Below are positions 48,305 through 57,492 of a DNA stretch of 64,000 nucleotides, piece by piece. Each line of letters starts with the position of its first letter. Within the stretch, counting starts at the first letter, position 1. The notes beneath the pieces were generated by a model. It did not search any database, was not told the origin of the DNA, and was given only the letters and a program-made list of their open reading frames with translations. Made by a program: the position numbers and the translations under genes. This DNA is from Armatimonadota bacterium (GTDB lineage Bacteria > Armatimonadota > Fimbriimonadia > Fimbriimonadales > Fimbriimonadaceae), in the NCBI GenBank assembly GCA_016125185.1, contig WGMG01000006.1, positions 372,001 to 436,000 on the forward strand. The letters are read 5' to 3'.

Positions 48305-51300
48305 ATGACTAAAACAATCTGCAATCGAGTTTGGCTCGGTGCCTTGACCCTTGGAATTGCTTCGCTGGTTGGTGCGCAAACGGCGGACCTCTCCAGTGGC
48401 GGTCAATCCATGTTAAAGGCCCGTCCATCCACGTTTACGAAAAACATTGGACAGTGGGACTCGAAGGCTCTATTCGGCGGGCATGCCGCAGGAATGGACT
48501 TCTGGGTTTCTAAGGAAGGATTTGTATTCCAGTATCAGCGAACAGCGAACGATACAGGAAACAAACAGTACGCCGGCCAAGCGGTTGGAATGCTCTTCGA
48601 CGGAGCCAAGCCGTTCGTGGCGACTGGTTCTACGGAGTCTGGCGCACAGGAGTTCATCGGAAGCAAGGCGAAGGGGGTCGCAACCAAGTATCAGCGGGTC
48701 AACCTAACTGGCGTTTACGACAACGTGGACGCGGTGGCCTACTTTGACGGTAAGACTCCTCGCTACGACTTCATCCTGCATCCAGGCTCGAAGGCAAGCG
48801 ATCTTCGATTCAATTTCAAGGGCGCGGCAGTTAAGGTCGTTTCCGACCAGAAAGTCAAGATCAACACTATTCTTGGTGATCGATTCCAAGAAGGCCTGTT
48901 TGCCTACCAGATGGTTAATGGCAAGAAGGTTTCGGTCCCGGTCAGCTTCCGGCAGATCGATGGCACCCACATCGGTTTTAATGTCGGGTCCTACGACAAA
49001 TCGAAAGACCTAATCATCGACCCGCTCGTGTATGGCACCTACTACGGCGGCGATCAGGGATTTGACGAAGTGCGTGGCGTCTGCGCGGACGCCAGCGGCA
49101 ATGTCTATTTGACAGGCTACACTCGCTCTGCAATCTATCCGGTTCTTTACGGTCCGTTTGGCTATAACGGTCTGGGCGGCAAAGAAGCGTTCGTTTCCCG
49201 ACTTCAGGGTGACGTTTACGTTCATGACTATTCGGCTCTCTTAACGGGCACCGGAGACGACCAAGGCAACTTTATTAAGCTAGACGCTTATGGAAATGTC
49301 TGGGTTCTCGGTTCGACGACGTCCAACACGTTCTGCGGCAACACGAAGGCCGGCAACATGTGGCTCGTTCGATTTACGTCGTCGCCCACGACGGTTCTGA
49401 CGCCATTCAAAGCAGACGGAGTCACTCCGGTTCTGTTCCGGTTTGGCGGTACGACCTCGAACCCCGACGTTACCGCGATCCGATCATTCAGCATTCGACC
49501 CGACGCCACTCCGGCGCCGGTACAGATGTTGATCACGGGCGCTTGTAAGTCGGTTGGTCCTACCGGTTTGTTCACGGGTAATTCGCACGGCGGATTCTAC
49601 TGCTCGCTTTCTTACACCGAGGCCACAGGCTTTAGCTTGGTCTCGGGCGCATCTGGTTTGCCAATCACCTCGAGCGCAGGTTCGTTGACGGTTACGGGTG
49701 GAGCCTATGATAGCGATGGTAACTTCTTCCTGTCGGGAACTCTGATCGCGTCCGGTAACTCGGATACGGCTCAGCCCGGCATGGTATTCGGTACGACGGC
49801 TGGAATTTTCCAGAATGGTCGACTGCAACGCCAAAAAGACATTTGGGTCCGCAAGATGGCGGCCGACGGAACGCTGGTTTGGTCCGGTCTCGTTGGTGGC
49901 GCTTCGGACGACGTGACGGAAGGTTTCTTCCGAACCCACAGCGCCAATACGACCGACGTCGGTGGTACAACGGTCGCTACCGACCCGGCTGGCAACGTTT
50001 ACGTTCTCGGTCGATCTTCGTCTTATGACTTCCCGCGAACCTCTGGAGTCCTCGGTGAAATCTACGTTAGCGGTCAGAACTACATTACGGTTACCAAGAT
50101 CAAGGCCGATGGCTCTCAGATCCTGTACTCGACCAACATTCGAAACCGAGGTCGCATCAACGCTTCGGGCATTGGCGTCGACGCTCGCGGCAACGCCTAT
50201 ATTACGGGTGTCGTCAGCACTGAAGCCGACCTCGTTCCGACGTTCCCAGACCCGATCGAACCAAACCTTCAGCGCCCTGATACTGACGGTTCGATTCCCC
50301 TTGTAAATCCGATCCGATCGGCTTACACCTACCCAACCATTCCTGAGACTTCGTCGAACGACGCTTGGCTCATGATCATCAACGATACGGCGACGGATAT
50401 CATCCGCTCGACGTACATTGGCGGAATTCTCGACGACGCAGCGTTCGCTCCGTTCGTCGATCCGAACGGTGACGTCTGGGTCTTCGGTTGGACCGATACT
50501 TGGCGCGACTATTTTGTCATCAACAGCACTCAGACGACGATCACTGAGCGACCGACGGGTGGACGAAGCGGCGGTCTGGATACGGCCTTCATCACCAATC
50601 TGGCATTTAAGCAGTTCCCTGAACCGCCGAGCAGCCAGGGTGTGATTACTGATCCTACAGGCTACTTCCTGACGAACAACGGTACTGACTTCAACTTCGG
50701 TGCCATTTATCCTCCGGCGAACTTCCCTGGCTTCGGCATCTCTTATGCCCGAGACGGATACGTTCTGCGATTCCGAGAATCTCTGCCGCTCATTTCGACG
50801 ATGACCCTTGCTCCGTCCCCGATTCCGGGTGGCGATCCGCAAGGTCTTGCTAATCCTCCGTCCTCGACGGGAACGATCACTCTCTCCGCTGCGGCTCCGT
50901 CCGGCGGTGCGACGATCAACCTGACGCTCAACAACTCGACGGTAGCGTCCTTCTCGCCAACAACGAACACCGCCTCGCAGACGATCATCATCCCTGCCGG
51001 CGCAACTTCCGCTACTTATAGCGTATACAGCCGAACGGTGACTGCTCCGGTCAACGTCCAGGTTCAGGCCAACTACTCAGGCAACCTCAAAGTTGCCTCG
51101 CTTCAGATCATCCCGTGGCTGAGTTCGCTCACCATTAATGGTTCAAGCATCGTTGGTGGTAATACCACGACGGCGACGATCAAGCTCGCATCGACGGCTC
51201 CGTCCGGCGGTGTGACGGTTGACCTCGCAACGGATCAGCCGAGCGTGGTGACCTTCCCCTCGGGCAGCACGGTTACGGTGCCTGGCGGTCTGGACAACGT

Positions 51301-52633
51301 CACCTTCACGATCAACACCAATGGTGTCGATGCGTCGGTGAACGCAACGATCAACGCGACGCTCCTTGGAGTGACGCGATCGGGAAGCCTCGGCGTGAGC
51401 CCGGCCAAACTGACGACCCTCGTCCTGACGCCGAACCCGGTTGCGGCCGGTGGTACGGTGACGGGCGTGGTCAACCTCGACGGCAAGACCGGTTCTGCCG
51501 GAACACTGAACATCACGATTCAGGGTTCGCCGGCAGGGTACGTGGTCAACCCGACGACGGTTACGATCCCGGCTAACTCGAACGTCTCGAATCCGTTCAC
51601 CATCACGGTGCCGTTTGAAGCGGCCGACGTGTCGCGAGTGGTTCAGGCGGTCCGTGTCAATGGCAGCAACACCATTATCGATGGTCCGGTTACTTCGACG
51701 CTGAACGTTGAGGCTCTTGCAGTCTCCTCGATAACGGTCGACCCCGATACGATCGACAGCGGTGGCTCTGCGGTAGCGACGGTCAACCTGACTGGAGCGG
51801 CACCGGTTGGTGGAGCACGAGTCTTCGTCTCCTCTGACAAGCCTGGCATCGCCGTCCCGGTTGACTCCAATGGAGTGCCGATCACGGAAGTGACAGTCCC
51901 AGCTGGCACGACGAGTGTCGACTTCGACGTGAAGGGTCTCTTTGCCCTGAACGGTGACGAGTTGGTGACGCTGAGCGCCTATCGAGGCCCGACGCCGCAG
52001 ATCAATAGCCTGGTGAAGACGACGACCCTCACGGTCCTTGCCCTTACCTACACGATGGACATCACTCCTTCGTCGGTCTTCGGTGGCCAGAGTGCAACCG
52101 GTACGATCACGTTGAGTGCTCCGGCTATCCCCGGCTTCTCGATGCCGGTGACCTGCGACGACAATACCGTGACGTTCACCCAGCCGGTGTTCACCACGGG
52201 TAGCACAACGGCTACGTTCTCGATTACGACTCCGATCGTGACCGATACGAAGACGGTGACGTTCTCGACGCATGCAGGCACTCTGCCGGATGTGTTCGCG
52301 ACGCTTGAGATCAAGGCGACGGAAGTTGTGTCGGTAGCGATCCTGCCAAGCAACTCGGTACGCCAAGGCGCCACGATCCAGATCCAGGTGACGGTGAATC
52401 GAAATGTTCCGACGGCGACGACAGGAACGATCACCTTCGACAACCCGAGCTTGGTCATCCTGCCTAACGGTCAGAACTACGTGAACTTCACGGTACAGCC
52501 TGGTTCGAACAAGGCAACGGTGACTCTGATCACCCGACGCGTTCCGAGAAATCTCTCGACTCTGGTTACCGCAACCACGAGCGTGTCTGGTCTAGGGGCA
52601 GTCGCATCCACCACTCTCTACGTCAAGATCTAA
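48305..52633 (+). CDS. Giant secreted SBBP-repeat / Ig-like domain protein
   Basis: A 1442-residue exported protein. Signal peptide: residues 1-26 (VWLGALTLGIASLVGAQT). Residues about 40-240 are the N-terminal domain of many SBBP proteins (FTKNIGQWDSKALFGGHAAG, YNVDAVAYFDGKTPRYDFIL-type segments). Residues about 245-600 hold beta-propeller repeats (GVCADASGNVYLTGYTRS, VATDPAGNVYVLGRSSSYDF, GIGVDARGNAYITGVVS). From about 830 to the end come Ig-like repeats of about 90 residues with recurring GGxxxxGTITLSxxAPxGG starts. There is no C-terminal anchor or sorting signal visible. A role in surface structure or adhesion is inferred. ATG 48305 is chosen for the signal peptide; 48275 is possible. Confidence 0.88.
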   Translation: MTKTICNRVWLGALTLGIASLVGAQTADLSSGGQSMLKARPSTFTKNIGQWDSKALFGGHAAGMDFWVSKEGFVFQYQRTANDTGNKQYAGQAVGMLFDGAKPFVATGSTESGAQEFIGSKAKGVATKYQRVNLTGVYDNVDAVAYFDGKTPRYDFILHPGSKASDLRFNFKGAAVKVVSDQKVKINTILGDRFQEGLFAYQMVNGKKVSVPVSFRQIDGTHIGFNVGSYDKSKDLIIDPLVYGTYYGGDQGFDEVRGVCADASGNVYLTGYTRSAIYPVLYGPFGYNGLGGKEAFVSRLQGDVYVHDYSALLTGTGDDQGNFIKLDAYGNVWVLGSTTSNTFCGNTKAGNMWLVRFTSSPTTVLTPFKADGVTPVLFRFGGTTSNPDVTAIRSFSIRPDATPAPVQMLITGACKSVGPTGLFTGNSHGGFYCSLSYTEATGFSLVSGASGLPITSSAGSLTVTGGAYDSDGNFFLSGTLIASGNSDTAQPGMVFGTTAGIFQNGRLQRQKDIWVRKMAADGTLVWSGLVGGASDDVTEGFFRTHSANTTDVGGTTVATDPAGNVYVLGRSSSYDFPRTSGVLGEIYVSGQNYITVTKIKADGSQILYSTNIRNRGRINASGIGVDARGNAYITGVVSTEADLVPTFPDPIEPNLQRPDTDGSIPLVNPIRSAYTYPTIPETSSNDAWLMIINDTATDIIRSTYIGGILDDAAFAPFVDPNGDVWVFGWTDTWRDYFVINSTQTTITERPTGGRSGGLDTAFITNLAFKQFPEPPSSQGVITDPTGYFLTNNGTDFNFGAIYPPANFPGFGISYARDGYVLRFRESLPLISTMTLAPSPIPGGDPQGLANPPSSTGTITLSAAAPSGGATINLTLNNSTVASFSPTTNTASQTIIIPAGATSATYSVYSRTVTAPVNVQVQANYSGNLKVASLQIIPWLSSLTINGSSIVGGNTTTATIKLASTAPSGGVTVDLATDQPSVVTFPSGSTVTVPGGLDNVTFTINTNGVDASVNATINATLLGVTRSGSLGVSPAKLTTLVLTPNPVAAGGTVTGVVNLDGKTGSAGTLNITIQGSPAGYVVNPTTVTIPANSNVSNPFTITVPFEAADVSRVVQAVRVNGSNTIIDGPVTSTLNVEALAVSSITVDPDTIDSGGSAVATVNLTGAAPVGGARVFVSSDKPGIAVPVDSNGVPITEVTVPAGTTSVDFDVKGLFALNGDELVTLSAYRGPTPQINSLVKTTTLTVLALTYTMDITPSSVFGGQSATGTITLSAPAIPGFSMPVTCDDNTVTFTQPVFTTGSTTATFSITTPIVTDTKTVTFSTHAGTLPDVFATLEIKATEVVSVAILPSNSVRQGATIQIQVTVNRNVPTATTGTITFDNPSLVILPNGQNYVNFTVQPGSNKATVTLITRRVPRNLSTLVTATTSVSGLGAVASTTLYVKI

Positions 52634-52650
52634 CGGCGTAGGGTTACACA

Positions 52651-52684
52651 AAAAGGGCTCCAGCAACGGCTGGAGCCCTTTTTT
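52651..52684 (+). terminator. Rho-independent terminator of the giant SBBP gene
   Basis: A perfect 14-bp stem AAAAGGGCTCCAGC / GCTGGAGCCCTTTT with the 4-base loop AACG, followed by more T. Works in both directions. Confidence 0.9.
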
Positions 52685-52703
52685 CGTATTTGGGGGTAGA
52701 GTT

Positions 52704-52880
52704 ATGAAAATGAGAAAGACCTTCGCCCTGCTTATGGGAATTGGCGTGGGCGTTGGAGTTCTGGCTTGGATGATTCGGCAGAAGGAAGAGGAAGAGTCCT
52801 CAGAGAACCTTCTGAACCAGATGAACGAGAAGATCGAACATCTGGAAGCCAGAACAAAAGAACTACAGCAGAACGCTTAG
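52704..52880 (+). CDS. Small membrane-anchored coiled-coil protein (58 residues)
   Basis: A short gene: ATG AAA ATG AGA AAG start, a hydrophobic segment (FALLMGIGVGVGVLAW, residues 7-22), then an acidic helix (QKEEEESSENLLNQMNEKIE) that continues as a predicted coiled coil to the C-terminus (LEARTKELQQNA). GGGGG lies 10 bases before the ATG. The TAG stop is shared with the facing gpmA gene in TTAG (52877-52880). The layout is like YtxH-type small proteins. Codon use and the exact stop overlap support it as real; function unknown. Confidence 0.7.
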   Translation: MKMRKTFALLMGIGVGVGVLAWMIRQKEEEESSENLLNQMNEKIEHLEARTKELQQNA

Positions 52881-53482
52881 TCTAGGATCGTTTTTCCGAG
52901 TACGGTTCCCGCTTCGTCCAAATCATAGATCAGCGGGACGGCGGTTCCCAAATTGAGCTCAAGAACCTCGGCGGTCGAGAGCTTGTCGAGTTGCATCACG
53001 ATCGATCGGTTCGAGTTGCCATGGGCGACGACCAACACGTTTTTGCCCTGGGCGATGTCACCGAGGATGCATCGCTCGAAGAAGGGAAGCGTTCTTGCGG
53101 CGGTGTCTTTGAGGGACTCGCCGTTGGGTGGCGGAACGTCGAAGCTGCGTCGCCAAATCTTGACTTGTTCGGCTCCGAACTTCTCGGCAGTGCGGGCCTT
53201 GTTGAGACCCTGGAGGTCTCCGTAGTGCCGTTCGTTTAGGGCCTCGTCGCGGATGGTCGGAAGGGTCGTCCCCATGCTTTCGAGAATGAGCTTGAGCGTG
53301 TTCTGAGCTCGTTGCAGACTGCTTGTGTAGGCAACATCAATGGAGATACCTTTGAGCTTGGTGCCTGCGTTGCGTGCTTCCTGTTCGCCTTGAGGGGTCA
53401 GGGGTACATCGACCCAACCCGTAAATCGGTCTTCGAGATTCCAAAGGGATTGGCCGTGGCGAACGAGAATCAGTTTCGGCAT
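52877..53482 (-). CDS. gpmA: 2,3-bisphosphoglycerate-dependent phosphoglycerate mutase
   Basis: Interconverts 3- and 2-phosphoglycerate in glycolysis. The phosphohistidine is in LILVRHGQSLWNLEDRFTGW; EALNERHYGDLQGLNK carries the proton donor Glu, and VVAHGNSNRSIVMQLDKLS the second His. At 201 residues it is shorter than E. coli GpmA (about 250) because the insertion loop after the GLNK region is reduced, as in some compact homologues. Motif spacing supports GpmA rather than a general phosphatase. Confidence 0.9.
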   Translation of the reverse strand: MPKLILVRHGQSLWNLEDRFTGWVDVPLTPQGEQEARNAGTKLKGISIDVAYTSSLQRAQNTLKLILESMGTTLPTIRDEALNERHYGDLQGLNKARTAEKFGAEQVKIWRRSFDVPPPNGESLKDTAARTLPFFERCILGDIAQGKNVLVVAHGNSNRSIVMQLDKLSTAEVLELNLGTAVPLIYDLDEAGTVLGKTILD

Positions 53483-53509
53483 ACCGTTGAATGATACCGT
53501 CTAGGACCG

Positions 53510-53842
53510 TTAGCCGCCGAGGCGGCGAAGAATCTGTTGGAAGTCCTCGTCGGTGAACTGCATTTGCCCGTCGATCCAGGTGAGCGTAGAGGCGGCTTCC
53601 TGCATGAGGTGGCGAAGTTCGGAGGCGAGGTCGTCGGATAGCTCGATAATGATTCCGTCGTGCTGGAACCGGGTCTTGTTTTCTGCTGAGAGAATGCTTT
53701 TCAACGCTTCTTGGAATTGGCTGGGCGAATCGTAGTCGAGGGTTATTTTGTTGAAATCGACGTGGGTACAGCCGACGGGGCAGATGCGTACCGTCCCGTG
53801 CGGGGACTTTGCGAGGGGGATCGATTCGTCGTGGTGATTCAC
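53510..53842 (-). CDS. Hypothetical protein of 110 residues
   Basis: A small acidic protein. The N-terminal part has His and Cys (NHHDESIPLAKSPHGTVRIC, then PVGCTHVDF) that might bind a metal. The middle (DYDSPSQFQEALKSILSAEN) and end (FTDEDFQQILRRLGG) are helical. No family is recognised. GTG start at 53842. It lies 27 bases upstream of gpmA on the same strand, so the two may share a transcript. Confidence 0.55.
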   Translation of the reverse strand: MNHHDESIPLAKSPHGTVRICPVGCTHVDFNKITLDYDSPSQFQEALKSILSAENKTRFQHDGIIIELSDDLASELRHLMQEAASTLTWIDGQMQFTDEDFQQILRRLGG

Positions 53843-54170
53843 TATCGGAAAGTCCAGCCTTGTTTAACTAGACAATAAAGTATAGATTAGTCGAATCGGG
53901 AAAGTCATGGGGCACGGTGTTTTTGGCGAAGAGATTTGGGAAGTATCCGTCGGTTTTCGGGAGAAGCGACGCTAAGCGCCTTCCTTCGAGCAAGCCTGCA
54001 GCAGGGCTTTGCCCGGGCCGTCCCGATGCTCGGGACTCCTTGGACTTTTATGGATACGGGTCTTTCCCGGGGTCTACGACCTCGGGCTAATAAGCTCTGC
54101 GACTGCTAGATTGGCTGGTGCCCAATCGCTCTAGACCCATGTTCTGAACCAGGAAGAGGTGTTGGGTCGC
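53843..54170. other. Non-coding gap with one repeat of family D
   Basis: About 330 bases. Copy 3 of repeat family D covers 54001-54105. The 150 bases next to the 53842 gene are AT-richer and contain TATACT on the minus strand (about 53880), a possible -10 box. No RNA gene recognised. Confidence 0.5.
54001..54105. repeat. Dispersed repeat family D, copy 3
   Basis: GCAGGGCTTTGCCCGGGCCG, hairpin GTCCCGA-TGC-TCGGGAC (54020-54036), TCCTTGGACTTTTATGG, CTCGGGCTAATAAGCTCTGC. Both hairpin arms are as in copy 1. Confidence 0.65.
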
Positions 54171-54632
54171 TCAATCTTTGATTTGCCAGCCGGTGAATTC
54201 GTCCCAGTCGGTGTCGGGCCAATCGTCGAGTCCGGCGGCTTCGGCGAGAGCGCGGATGTGCCCGCGGTGGTAGGAGCCGTGGGTTAAAGTGTGGTGGATG
54301 ACATCGACGGTCTTCCAGGCCCAGGTGCCCCAGTCCGGGTGCGAGCGTTGGCGGGTTTGGTCCAGATCGCATGTTTCGATGAACTTGGCCATCCGTTCGT
54401 ATTGATACTTGAGATCTTGGGGCAGGTCGCCGGTTGGGCTTGTTTCGGTGTCGGTCATCCAGTCGTACCAAGATTGATAGCAACCGCAGATGTGGCCGAG
54501 CCACCTTTCGGCGGCGACCCGAAACTGGGCACCTCCTGGCTTTTCCGACACGCAGTCGAGGTACTTTAGCCAGAGGCCATTGGCGTGCTCCTCGTAAGCC
54601 ACCATCTGAATATATCGATCACGTAGGTTCAT
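54171..54632 (-). CDS. DinB family protein
   Basis: A 153-residue four-helix bundle (MNLRDRYIQMVAYEEHANGL, ERWLGHICGCYQSWYDWM, IHHTLTHGSYHRGHIRALAE). Three His at the standard DinB metal positions: EEHAN, IHHT and SYHRGH. ATG 54632 follows the dihydroorotase stop by one base, so it is co-transcribed with it. Third DinB protein in the window and the one with the best-conserved metal site. Confidence 0.85.
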   Translation of the reverse strand: MNLRDRYIQMVAYEEHANGLWLKYLDCVSEKPGGAQFRVAAERWLGHICGCYQSWYDWMTDTETSPTGDLPQDLKYQYERMAKFIETCDLDQTRQRSHPDWGTWAWKTVDVIHHTLTHGSYHRGHIRALAEAAGLDDWPDTDWDEFTGWQIKD

Positions 54633-54633
54633 A

Positions 54634-55965
54634 TTAATGGTCTCCAAATTGCAGGCATCGGCCCATCGGACTGCCGACCGGTTCTTGCTCGAATGCAGCA
54701 AGGCTACCCGCCAGGTAGACGGCCTGCACCTGGCCAATTAGTTCTTCGCCATCGTAGGGACTCCATCCGCACTTGGAATGGAGAAGGGATTCATCCACCG
54801 TCCAGCGGCGATGGGGATCGACGAGCACGAAGTCGGCGTCATAACCGATCTCGATTCTCCCTTTGCCTTCGATCTGGTAGAGGGCGGCGGGAGTCTCGCA
54901 AAACATGCGAACTAAGGTTTCGTAGGAGATACGGCCTTGAGCGGCGTAGGTTAGCAAGACGGGAAGAATGGTTTCGACGCCAGGCATGCCGCTGGGGGAG
55001 GATGGATAGGGCTTGGCTTTCTCCTCGGCGGTGTGCGGGGCGTGGTCCGAGCCGAAGACGTCGAAGAGACCGTCATCGAGCGCGCGCCAAAGAGCGGCAC
55101 GATGCCCCTCGGAGCGGACGGGAGGGTTCATCTGCGCCTTGCTGCCGAGGCGATCGTAACATTCGGGAGCGACGAACCATAGGTGCTGGGGCGTGATCTC
55201 GCAAGTGATGGGGAGGCCCTGGCGCTTGGCTTCGGCGATGAGCGGTAATTCGTCGGCAGTCGAGATGTGAAGGATGTGGACCGGGCGATGGGTTTCCCGG
55301 CAGAGGCGAATTAGACGCTCAGTCGAAATCTTTGCGCTTTCCGCATCGCGCAGGAACGGATGCTCGCGAGGGTGCGGGTTATCACTAATGAGGGCCTTTC
55401 GCTCGCGATTTCGAGCCTCATCCTCGCTGTGGACGGCGACCCGCTTGTGCCCATTCATCAGCACACGGCGGAGGTCGTCTTCTTGGTCGACCAGGAGATC
55501 GCCCGTGGAACTACCGACGAAGATCTTGACTCCCGGTGCGCCGGGCAGGAGTTCGTATTCGGCCAGGTGTTCGGCGTTGGCGGGTGTCGCGCCGAAGAAG
55601 AAGCCGAAGTTCGACCAGCAACGTCCGCTGGCGCGCGTTACTTTGTCGGCAAGGGCTTCGGGGCTGGTGGTTTCGGGCTTGGTGTTAGGCATCTCTAGGA
55701 AGGAGGTCACACCCCCGCAGAGGGCGGCCAGCGATCCAGAGGCGAGGTCTTCTTTGTGCTCCATTCCCGGCTCGCGGAAGTGGACTTGGGTGTCGATGGC
55801 GCCAGGCAGCAGGTAGAGGCCCTTCGCATCGACGATCTCATCGGCATCAACTTGGGCGAAGTCGCCGAGCCCCTCGACCTTTCCGTTAGAAACGGCCACA
55901 TCGGCGAGGTGCATGCCGGTGGCGGTCACAACGGTTGCGCCACGAATCACGAGATCAAATGCCAT
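54634..55965 (-). CDS. pyrC: Dihydroorotase-type amidohydrolase
   Basis: Cyclic amidohydrolase of 443 residues; the family closes carbamoyl aspartate to dihydroorotate in pyrimidine synthesis. The metal site begins IDTQVHFREPGMEHKEDLAS, with Gln in place of the first His of HxH, a variant seen in part of the family. The other ligands appear in HILHISTADELP, CEITPQHLWF and FGSDHAPHTAEEKAKP (Asp and DHAPH). A PSGMPGVET loop follows. Allantoinase or hydantoinase activity cannot be excluded from sequence. The ATG at 55965 is preceded by GGAGG directly abutting. Confidence 0.87.
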   Translation of the reverse strand: MAFDLVIRGATVVTATGMHLADVAVSNGKVEGLGDFAQVDADEIVDAKGLYLLPGAIDTQVHFREPGMEHKEDLASGSLAALCGGVTSFLEMPNTKPETTSPEALADKVTRASGRCWSNFGFFFGATPANAEHLAEYELLPGAPGVKIFVGSSTGDLLVDQEDDLRRVLMNGHKRVAVHSEDEARNRERKALISDNPHPREHPFLRDAESAKISTERLIRLCRETHRPVHILHISTADELPLIAEAKRQGLPITCEITPQHLWFVAPECYDRLGSKAQMNPPVRSEGHRAALWRALDDGLFDVFGSDHAPHTAEEKAKPYPSSPSGMPGVETILPVLLTYAAQGRISYETLVRMFCETPAALYQIEGKGRIEIGYDADFVLVDPHRRWTVDESLLHSKCGWSPYDGEELIGQVQAVYLAGSLAAFEQEPVGSPMGRCLQFGDH

Positions 55966-55998
55966 CCTCCTATTTTGGAATATGAAATCCTGCCAATA

Positions 55999-56712
55999 AT
56001 GCCAGGTATGACCCTAACGTTGTGCTTTGCCGCCGCATTTTCCGGTTTTGGGACCGCGCCGATCCCCACGGAGTTTGCAGAAGGACAGAAAGTGTTCCAT
56101 CGAAAGAAGGGGATTGATCGCACGACGGGCGACGCGGGAGTAAAGATCGGCGAGTGGTTCGACGGCGACCGAAAGCAGGTTGTGGAGGAGGCGATCTTCC
56201 TGACTCCAGGTTTGCTGAGCCGATGGCTGGGCTATCAGGCCGCATCAGGCACGGCAGACGAAGAGATCCAGAATTCGTGGAAAGCCTGCACGGACCAACT
56301 GCAGGATAAGTCTCTGGCGTTCATCCGCCTTTCGCGCCTGGGGACGGTCGATCCGGTTGATGGCAACGTCGAGGATACGGCGAATATCGAAGCGCTGAAT
56401 ACGGTGCGGTTCGACATTCGGCAGGACGGCAAGTCGTGGCAGAAATTGGACTTTAAGGTGGTGCAGGACGTGCAAGACCGCTGGCCGACAGATGTGTTGA
56501 AGGATTCATGGGATCAGGTAATGGCGAAGTTGATGGCTTGGCCAAGCACGCCGACCAATAATGAATTGGTTTCTCAGATTCGGTGGGGCCGCAACCGACG
56601 CATTTCTGTGCTAGCCGAAGTTCCGGCCATTTCGGCCAACGCGAAGTGCGAACTGCGGATTACCGAGTCCGACCGGACGCGAACGATCAAATTCCGGTAT
56701 CCGAAAAGCTAA
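55999..56712 (+). CDS. Exported protein of unknown function
   Basis: A 237-residue product. The start (MPGMTLTLCFAAAFSGFGTA) looks like a signal peptide; translation from ATG 56008 is equally possible. The open frame further upstream to 55756 is antisense to the dihydroorotase and unlikely. The body has acidic helices and a strand-rich end (AKCELRITESDRTRTIKFRY). Trp occurs often (EWFDGD, SWKACT, WGRNRR). Not recognised. It precedes exonuclease III by 9 bases but that gene has its own -10 box. Confidence 0.6.
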   Translation: MPGMTLTLCFAAAFSGFGTAPIPTEFAEGQKVFHRKKGIDRTTGDAGVKIGEWFDGDRKQVVEEAIFLTPGLLSRWLGYQAASGTADEEIQNSWKACTDQLQDKSLAFIRLSRLGTVDPVDGNVEDTANIEALNTVRFDIRQDGKSWQKLDFKVVQDVQDRWPTDVLKDSWDQVMAKLMAWPSTPTNNELVSQIRWGRNRRISVLAEVPAISANAKCELRITESDRTRTIKFRYPKS

Positions 56713-56715
56713 AAT
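56710..56715 (+). promoter_or_regulatory. Leaderless -10 box of the exonuclease III gene
   Basis: TAAAAT, 6 bases, GTG 56722. It overlaps the stop codon of the preceding gene (TAA at 56710-56712). Confidence 0.6.
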
Positions 56716-56721
56716 GAACGA

Positions 56722-57492
56722 GTGCGAGTCGCCACATTTAACGCCGCTTCCGTACGAGCTCGATTGCCGCTACTGGTTCAATGGCTTGAGGAAAATCCTG
56801 TCGATGTCCTTGGCATCCAAGAGACCAAGGTCGAAGACGACAAGTTCCCGCGAGCCGAATTTGAAGCGCTCGGCTACGAACTCGCGCTAAACGGGCAGAA
56901 GTCCTGGAACGGCGTTGCGTTGCTTTCGAAGCTCCCGATGACGGACGTGGTGAAGGGCGTTGGCGATGAGGATTTGGACGTGCAGGCCCGCACGATCGCG
57001 GCGACGATCAATGGAATTCGCATCATCAACACCTATGTGCCGAACGGCAATACGGTCGGCTCGGAGAAGTGGGAGTTCAAGATGCGGTGGCTGGAGAAGT
57101 TCAAGGATATGGTCTATGCGCACGACCGAAGCCAACCGCTTTTGTGGATGGGCGACATCAACATTGCGCCTCAGCCGCACGACGTTTTCGACTCGCCGAA
57201 GCTACTTGGGGGAGTTGGGCATCACCCGGACGAGTTCAGCCGACTTTCGGCGATCGTTTCTTACGGGCTGATCGACCTGTTTCGACTATTCACCTTTGAG
57301 GGTGGGCACTACACGTTTTGGGACTTCGTGATTCCTGGCGCGCTAGACCGCGGCATGGGGTGGCGCATCGACCACATTTACACCACCGAGGAATTGGCGG
57401 AGAAGTGCACATCGTGCGTGATCGACGTCGAGGCGCGTCGGCGCGAAAAGCCGAGTGACCACACGTTTGTGATCGCCGATTTCGACGTTTAG
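56722..57492 (+). CDS. xth: Exodeoxyribonuclease III (AP endonuclease)
   Basis: Base-excision repair nuclease of 256 residues. Conserved segments of the EEP fold are present: RVATFNAASVRARLPLLVQW, DVLGIQETKVEDDKFP (metal-binding Glu), NTYVPNGNTVGSEKWEFKM, WMGDINIAPQPHDVFDS (catalytic Asp/Asn) and PSDHTFVIADFDV (catalytic His). Starts with GTG. Its stop is shared with the facing gene as TTAG (57489-57492). Confidence 0.94.
   Translation: MRVATFNAASVRARLPLLVQWLEENPVDVLGIQETKVEDDKFPRAEFEALGYELALNGQKSWNGVALLSKLPMTDVVKGVGDEDLDVQARTIAATINGIRIINTYVPNGNTVGSEKWEFKMRWLEKFKDMVYAHDRSQPLLWMGDINIAPQPHDVFDSPKLLGGVGHHPDEFSRLSAIVSYGLIDLFRLFTFEGGHYTFWDFVIPGALDRGMGWRIDHIYTTEELAEKCTSCVIDVEARRREKPSDHTFVIADFDV

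Noticed and set aside
49484-52366. Two long minus-strand frames of 452 and 407 codons
   Set aside because: Antisense to the SBBP/Ig gene; extremely Arg-rich and unlike proteins.
26005-54105. CRISPR array
   Set aside because: The repeats are dispersed, imperfect and palindromic, without regular spacers or cas genes.
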